Shown in pieces: positions 60,977-64,000 of a DNA stretch of 64,000 nucleotides. The stretch is taken from positions 124,001 through 188,000 of the forward strand of contig NZ_CP019037.1 of assembly GCF_001941825.1 (NCBI RefSeq), read 5' to 3'. The notes below the pieces were generated by a model. The model was not told the origin of the DNA and ran no database searches. It worked only from the letters and a program-made list of their open reading frames with translations. The position numbers and the translations under genes are program-made. The stretch's first letter is position 1. Every line of letters begins with the position of its first letter. Source of the stretch: Massilia putida. Its GTDB lineage: Bacteria > Pseudomonadota > Gammaproteobacteria > Burkholderiales > Burkholderiaceae_D.

Positions 60977-62365
60977 ATGGAACTTGGACTGTTTGCCCGA
61001 TCGCGACGCGCGCTGGCGCGGTGGCTGTGGTCCGGCGTGGCTGGTGATACGGGCGCGCCGGAAGTGAATGTGCGCGATGCCGGTTTGCTGGCAATCACCG
61101 ATAATTTGCCGGCGCTAATCTGCCAGTTCGATCCGCACGGGAATGTCTTGTTCGCCAACGCCGCAATGCGAGCGCGCTTGATTCTCAGCTACGAGGAGTT
61201 GCTGGGGCGTCACATATCGACAGCCCTGTCAGCACAGACATATGGAGCGCTGAAAACGCATTTCGACCAGGCGCTCACGGGAGAAGGCTTCACGTTCGAA
61301 TTCGCGGTCGCGGTCGACGGGATCCAGCGCTACTATGCCTGCAATTTCGTTCCTGAAATCGATCCGCACGGCAAGCTGCTCAGCGTATTCTCGATATGGC
61401 AGGATGTGACCGAACGCAGGGCGATCGAGCTGCGCCACGCCGCCGGCGAACAACGCCTGCGCGTGATCACCGATAACCTGCCGGTCCTGATCGCCTACGT
61501 GGATCGCGAACTGCATTTCGAGTTCTGCAATGCGACGTTTACCGAATGGACCGGGATGCGCCCGGATGATCTGGTCGGACGCAGCCTGATGGACGTGATC
61601 GATGTCACCGATCCCAGCCGTGCCGAGGTCGTCAAGCCGTTCCTGTCGCGTGCGCTGGCCGGGGAACGGGTCGAGTTCGAACTGCAACCGACACCCGGTC
61701 GGAACGATCGCTGGCTGCAACTGAACTTCATACCCGAGACCGATGGGACGGGCCAGGTCGCCGGTCTCTATCTTCTCAGTACCGATGTGACCCATCTGAA
61801 GCAGGCGCAGCAGGAGCTCGCCAACATGGCGCGCTTCGATGCGCTCACAGGCCTCCCGAACCGCCTCCATCTCGACGAAAAACTGGAAGAGGCTGCACGG
61901 CGCAGCAGCCGCAACGGTCGTCCGATGGGCGTCGCTTTCCTGGACATCGATTATTTCAAGCAGATCAACGATACCCTCGGCCACGCAGTGGGCGACCAGG
62001 TGCTGCGCGAATTCAGCAGGCGCCTGCTGAGCTGTGTGCGCCAGACCGACGTCGTCGCCCGCCTCGGCGGCGATGAATTCCTGATCGTGCTGGAAGACGT
62101 CAGCGACAGCGCCATGCTCGGCATCGTGGGCGCCAAGATTGTCGAAGCGATGAAGCCCCCATTCATGTTGTCCAGTGGCGCGCTGCGGGTCAGTTCGAGC
62201 ATCGGGTTGGCGTTCGCCGCAGGTGCCCGCATCGTCACGGCCGATCTGCTCGAGTGCGCCGACATCGCGCTCTACCAGGCCAAGCGGGAGGGGCGCGCGA
62301 CCTACCGGCTCAAACCTTACGACGGCACAGCCTCGTCCAAGGAGCATGGGCACATCCCGGCGTAA
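60977..62365 (+). CDS. PAS-PAS-GGDEF diguanylate cyclase
   Basis: 462 residues. Two PAS domains (about 28-145 and 155-275), each starting 'ITDNLPALI'/'ITDNLPVLI', then GGDEF (about 285-445) with 'DALTGLPNR' and intact 'RLGGDEFLIV'. The product-inhibition I-site RxxD is present as RQTD, 5 residues before GGDEF. No transmembrane segment, so cytoplasmic. Makes c-di-GMP in response to an unknown PAS signal. No EAL domain. Confidence 0.92.
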   Translation: MELGLFARSRRALARWLWSGVAGDTGAPEVNVRDAGLLAITDNLPALICQFDPHGNVLFANAAMRARLILSYEELLGRHISTALSAQTYGALKTHFDQALTGEGFTFEFAVAVDGIQRYYACNFVPEIDPHGKLLSVFSIWQDVTERRAIELRHAAGEQRLRVITDNLPVLIAYVDRELHFEFCNATFTEWTGMRPDDLVGRSLMDVIDVTDPSRAEVVKPFLSRALAGERVEFELQPTPGRNDRWLQLNFIPETDGTGQVAGLYLLSTDVTHLKQAQQELANMARFDALTGLPNRLHLDEKLEEAARRSSRNGRPMGVAFLDIDYFKQINDTLGHAVGDQVLREFSRRLLSCVRQTDVVARLGGDEFLIVLEDVSDSAMLGIVGAKIVEAMKPPFMLSSGALRVSSSIGLAFAAGARIVTADLLECADIALYQAKREGRATYRLKPYDGTASSKEHGHIPA

Positions 62366-62374
62366 ATCGCTGTG

Positions 62375-62455
62375 TGTTTCATGCTGTCGTTTCACGTAGC
62401 GCCAGTGTCGCATGTTTCAGTTCGAGTTGCACAGTCTGAAACAAAATATGTTTCA
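62375..62455. promoter_or_regulatory. TGTTTCA/TGAAACA half-site array before prpB
   Basis: TGTTTCA at 62375-62381, 62413-62419 and 62449-62455, and its complement TGAAACA at 62437-62443: four copies in 81 bases. They lie 90-165 bases upstream of the sigma-54 promoter, where an enhancer-binding activator such as PrpR would act. Confidence 0.65.
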
Positions 62456-62540
62456 TTCCGTGGGCGCGGGATCGGCACCCATAGCTGGCCAGTATGATTA
62501 AGTTACTGAATTAAAGGAAAAAACAGTGAATTATTGAACC

Positions 62541-62557
62541 TTGGCACGGCGTTTGCA
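62541..62557 (+). promoter_or_regulatory. Sigma-54 (-24/-12) promoter of prpB
   Basis: TTGGCACG at -24 and TTGCA at -12 with 4 bases between, an exact match to the RpoN consensus TGGCACG-N4-TTGC. Transcription would begin near 62568, leaving a leader of about 34 bases. Confidence 0.85.
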
Positions 62558-62601
62558 GTTGAGCAGTGAATTCAACTCTGAAACCGTGCGAAAGGTAAGC
62601 A

Positions 62602-63507
62602 ATGTTCCAATATTCCGCAGGCGCCGCGTTCCGGCAGGCCGTTCAGGAAGAACACCCGTTGCAGGTCATCGGCGCCATCAACGCCAACCACGCGCTGCTG
62701 GCCAAGCGGGCCGGCTATCGCGCCATCTATCTGTCCGGCGGCGGTGTCGCGGCCGGGTCGCTGGGCCTGCCGGACCTCGGCATTTCCGGGCTCGAAGACG
62801 TGCTGATCGACGTGCGCCGCATCACCGACGTGTGCGACCTGCCGCTGCTCGTCGACATCGACACCGGTTTCGGTTCGTCCGCGTTCAACGTCGCGCGCAC
62901 CGTCCGTTCGCTGATCAAGGCCGGCGCGGGCGCCTGCCATATCGAGGACCAGGTCGGCGCCAAGCGCTGCGGCCACCGTCCGGGCAAGGAGATCGTCAGC
63001 CAGGGAGAAATGGTCGACCGCGTGAAGGCCGCCGTCGACGCGCGCACGGACGACAACTTCGTCATCATGGCGCGCACTGACGCGCTGGCCGTCGAGGGTC
63101 TCGATAAAGCCGTCGAGCGCGCGGTCGCGTGCGTGGAGGCGGGCGCCGACATGATCTTCCCGGAAGCTATCACGAGCCTGGAGATGTACGCGCAATTCAA
63201 GAAGGCGGTGAAGGTGCCCATCCTTGCCAACATCACGGAATTCGGTTCGACGCCGCTGTTCACCGTGGACGAGCTGCGCGGCGCCGACGTCGACATCGTG
63301 CTGTACCCGCTGTCCGCGTTCCGCGCGATGAACAAGGCCGCGGAAAACGTCTACGAGGCCATCCGCCGCGACGGCACGCAGAAGAATGTCGTCGACACCA
63401 TGCAGACCCGCGCCGAACTGTACGAGCGCATCGATTACCACCGCTACGAACAGAAGCTCGACGCGCTGTTCGCCCAGAACAAATCTACACAGGAGACCAA
63501 GAAATGA
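62602..63507 (+). CDS. prpB: 2-methylisocitrate lyase
   Basis: 301 residues. The active-site loop '[10 protein letters not shown]' (121-130, catalytic C123) is the PrpB form, not the KKCGH of isocitrate lyase. 'VDIDTGFG' (metal site) and '[11 protein letters not shown]' are also typical. Cleaves 2-methylisocitrate to pyruvate and succinate in the 2-methylcitrate cycle. The stop overlaps the prpC start. Confidence 0.96.
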   Translation: MFQYSAGAAFRQAVQEEHPLQVIGAINANHALLAKRAGYRAIYLSGGGVAAGSLGLPDLGISGLEDVLIDVRRITDVCDLPLLVDIDTGFGSSAFNVARTVRSLIKAGAGACHIEDQVGAKRCGHRPGKEIVSQGEMVDRVKAAVDARTDDNFVIMARTDALAVEGLDKAVERAVACVEAGADMIFPEAITSLEMYAQFKKAVKVPILANITEFGSTPLFTVDELRGADVDIVLYPLSAFRAMNKAAENVYEAIRRDGTQKNVVDTMQTRAELYERIDYHRYEQKLDALFAQNKSTQETKK

Positions 63508-64000
63508 GTGAAGCACAAGAGGGCGCTACCTTCAAACCGAAGAAATCCGTGGCGCTGTCCGGCGTCGCCGCCGGCAATACCGCGCTGTGCTCGGTGGGCC
63601 GCTCCGGCAACGACCTGCACTACCGCGGCTATGACATCCTGGACGTCGCCGGCAACAGCGAGTTCGAGGAAATCGCCTACCTGCTCGTGCACGGCAAGCT
63701 GCCGAACGAGGCGGAGCTGCGCGGCTACAAGGCCAGGCTGAAATCGCTGCGCGGCCTGCCGCACGCGGTAAAAGCCGCGCTGGAAGCGCTGCCGGCCGGC
63801 GCGCATCCGATGGACGTGATGCGCACGGGTGTGTCGGTGCTGGGCTGCGTGCTGCCGGAAAAAGAGGACCACAACATCGCCGGCGCGCGCGACATCGCCG
63901 ACCGCCTGATGGCGTCGTTCGGCTCGATGCTGCTGTACTGGTACCACTACAGCCACAACGGCAAGCGCATCGATGTCGAAACGGACGACGATTCGATCGG
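63504..64000 (+). CDS. prpC: 2-methylcitrate synthase, 3' end cut by window edge
   Basis: The first 165 codons are visible. '[31 protein letters not shown]' region (given here only as a landmark near 15-45) and '[15 protein letters not shown]' are those of methylcitrate synthases. AGGAGACCAAGAA precedes ATG 63504. Condenses propionyl-CoA with oxaloacetate. Catalytic His and Asp lie beyond the window. Confidence 0.95.
   Translation, partial: MSEAQEGATFKPKKSVALSGVAAGNTALCSVGRSGNDLHYRGYDILDVAGNSEFEEIAYLLVHGKLPNEAELRGYKARLKSLRGLPHAVKAALEALPAGAHPMDVMRTGVSVLGCVLPEKEDHNIAGARDIADRLMASFGSMLLYWYHYSHNGKRIDVETDDDSI

Noticed and set aside
1..64000. Mobile-element or integration signs (transposase, integrase, tRNA attachment site)
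   Set aside because: None seen in any frame; no long direct repeats at the region's edge, and base composition looks even throughout.
1..64000. CRISPR arrays, rRNA, tRNA
   Set aside because: No regularly spaced repeats and no recognisable RNA gene in the short intergenic gaps.

Overview
The window is GC-rich, densely coded DNA with short intergenic gaps (none over 300 bases without a gene) and strong GGAG-type ribosome binding sites. It looks like a betaproteobacterium of the Burkholderiales; a Massilia/Telluria-like Oxalobacteraceae is my best guess from gene style only. I saw no rRNA, tRNA, CRISPR array, transposase or integrase.

Roughly 1-57.4 kb is one large catabolic region for a hydrophobic, probably polycyclic substrate. 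Left part (1-16.3 kb, + strand): a fused family III CoA-transferase, several short-chain dehydrogenases (SDR), an acyl-CoA dehydrogenase/APH-kinase pair, an MFS permease, a cytochrome P450, an amidohydrolase, a two-subunit acyl-CoA dehydrogenase, a crotonase and a third acyl-CoA dehydrogenase. Next come a LysR regulator, a fused 2-oxoacid:ferredoxin oxidoreductase and etfBA (16.3-22.6 kb). The centre (22.6-33.3 kb) holds a type I extradiol dioxygenase, an SDR, a single-cluster ferredoxin, an IclR regulator, a thiolase-like protein with a DUF35 partner, a fumarylacetoacetate hydrolase (FAH) family enzyme, a permease and a ferredoxin reductase. From 33.3 to 39.1 kb follow a TetR regulator and beta-oxidation-like genes (amidohydrolase, FAH, 3-hydroxyacyl-CoA dehydrogenase, thiolase, SDR). 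From 39.3 to 46 kb is an envelope module (DUF1302, DUF1329, YCF48-type and RND/MMPL proteins). From 46 to 57.4 kb are a VOC protein, a crotonase, an SDR, a quinone-oxidoreductase-like protein, a pair of complementary half-Rieske proteins, a permease, Rieske dioxygenase alpha/beta, a hemerythrin, a glutathione peroxidase and a second P450. The set (ring-hydroxylating alpha/beta, 3Fe-4S/4Fe-4S ferredoxin, extradiol dioxygenase, thiolase-like DitF type, FAH, IclR, MFS, P450s) resembles the dit clusters for abietane diterpenoid (resin acid) degradation. That assignment is inference; no CoA ligase is in the window.

The region appears to be tied together by a repeated operator, TTGAACA-N13-TGTTCAA (core ACA-N13-TGT), which I find in 11 intergenic regions, several times lying exactly over a sigma-70-like promoter. 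A second palindrome (ATTCT-N6-AGAAT) lies before the IclR gene and before the DUF1302 operon.

The right end (57.5-64 kb) looks like general genome: a porin, a small PstS-like periplasmic protein, a chemoreceptor, a PAS-PAS-GGDEF diguanylate cyclase, and prpB plus the start of prpC. prpB has a textbook sigma-54 promoter preceded by four TGTTTCA-type half sites. The 2-methylcitrate cycle would consume propionyl-CoA, a plausible end product of the upstream pathway.
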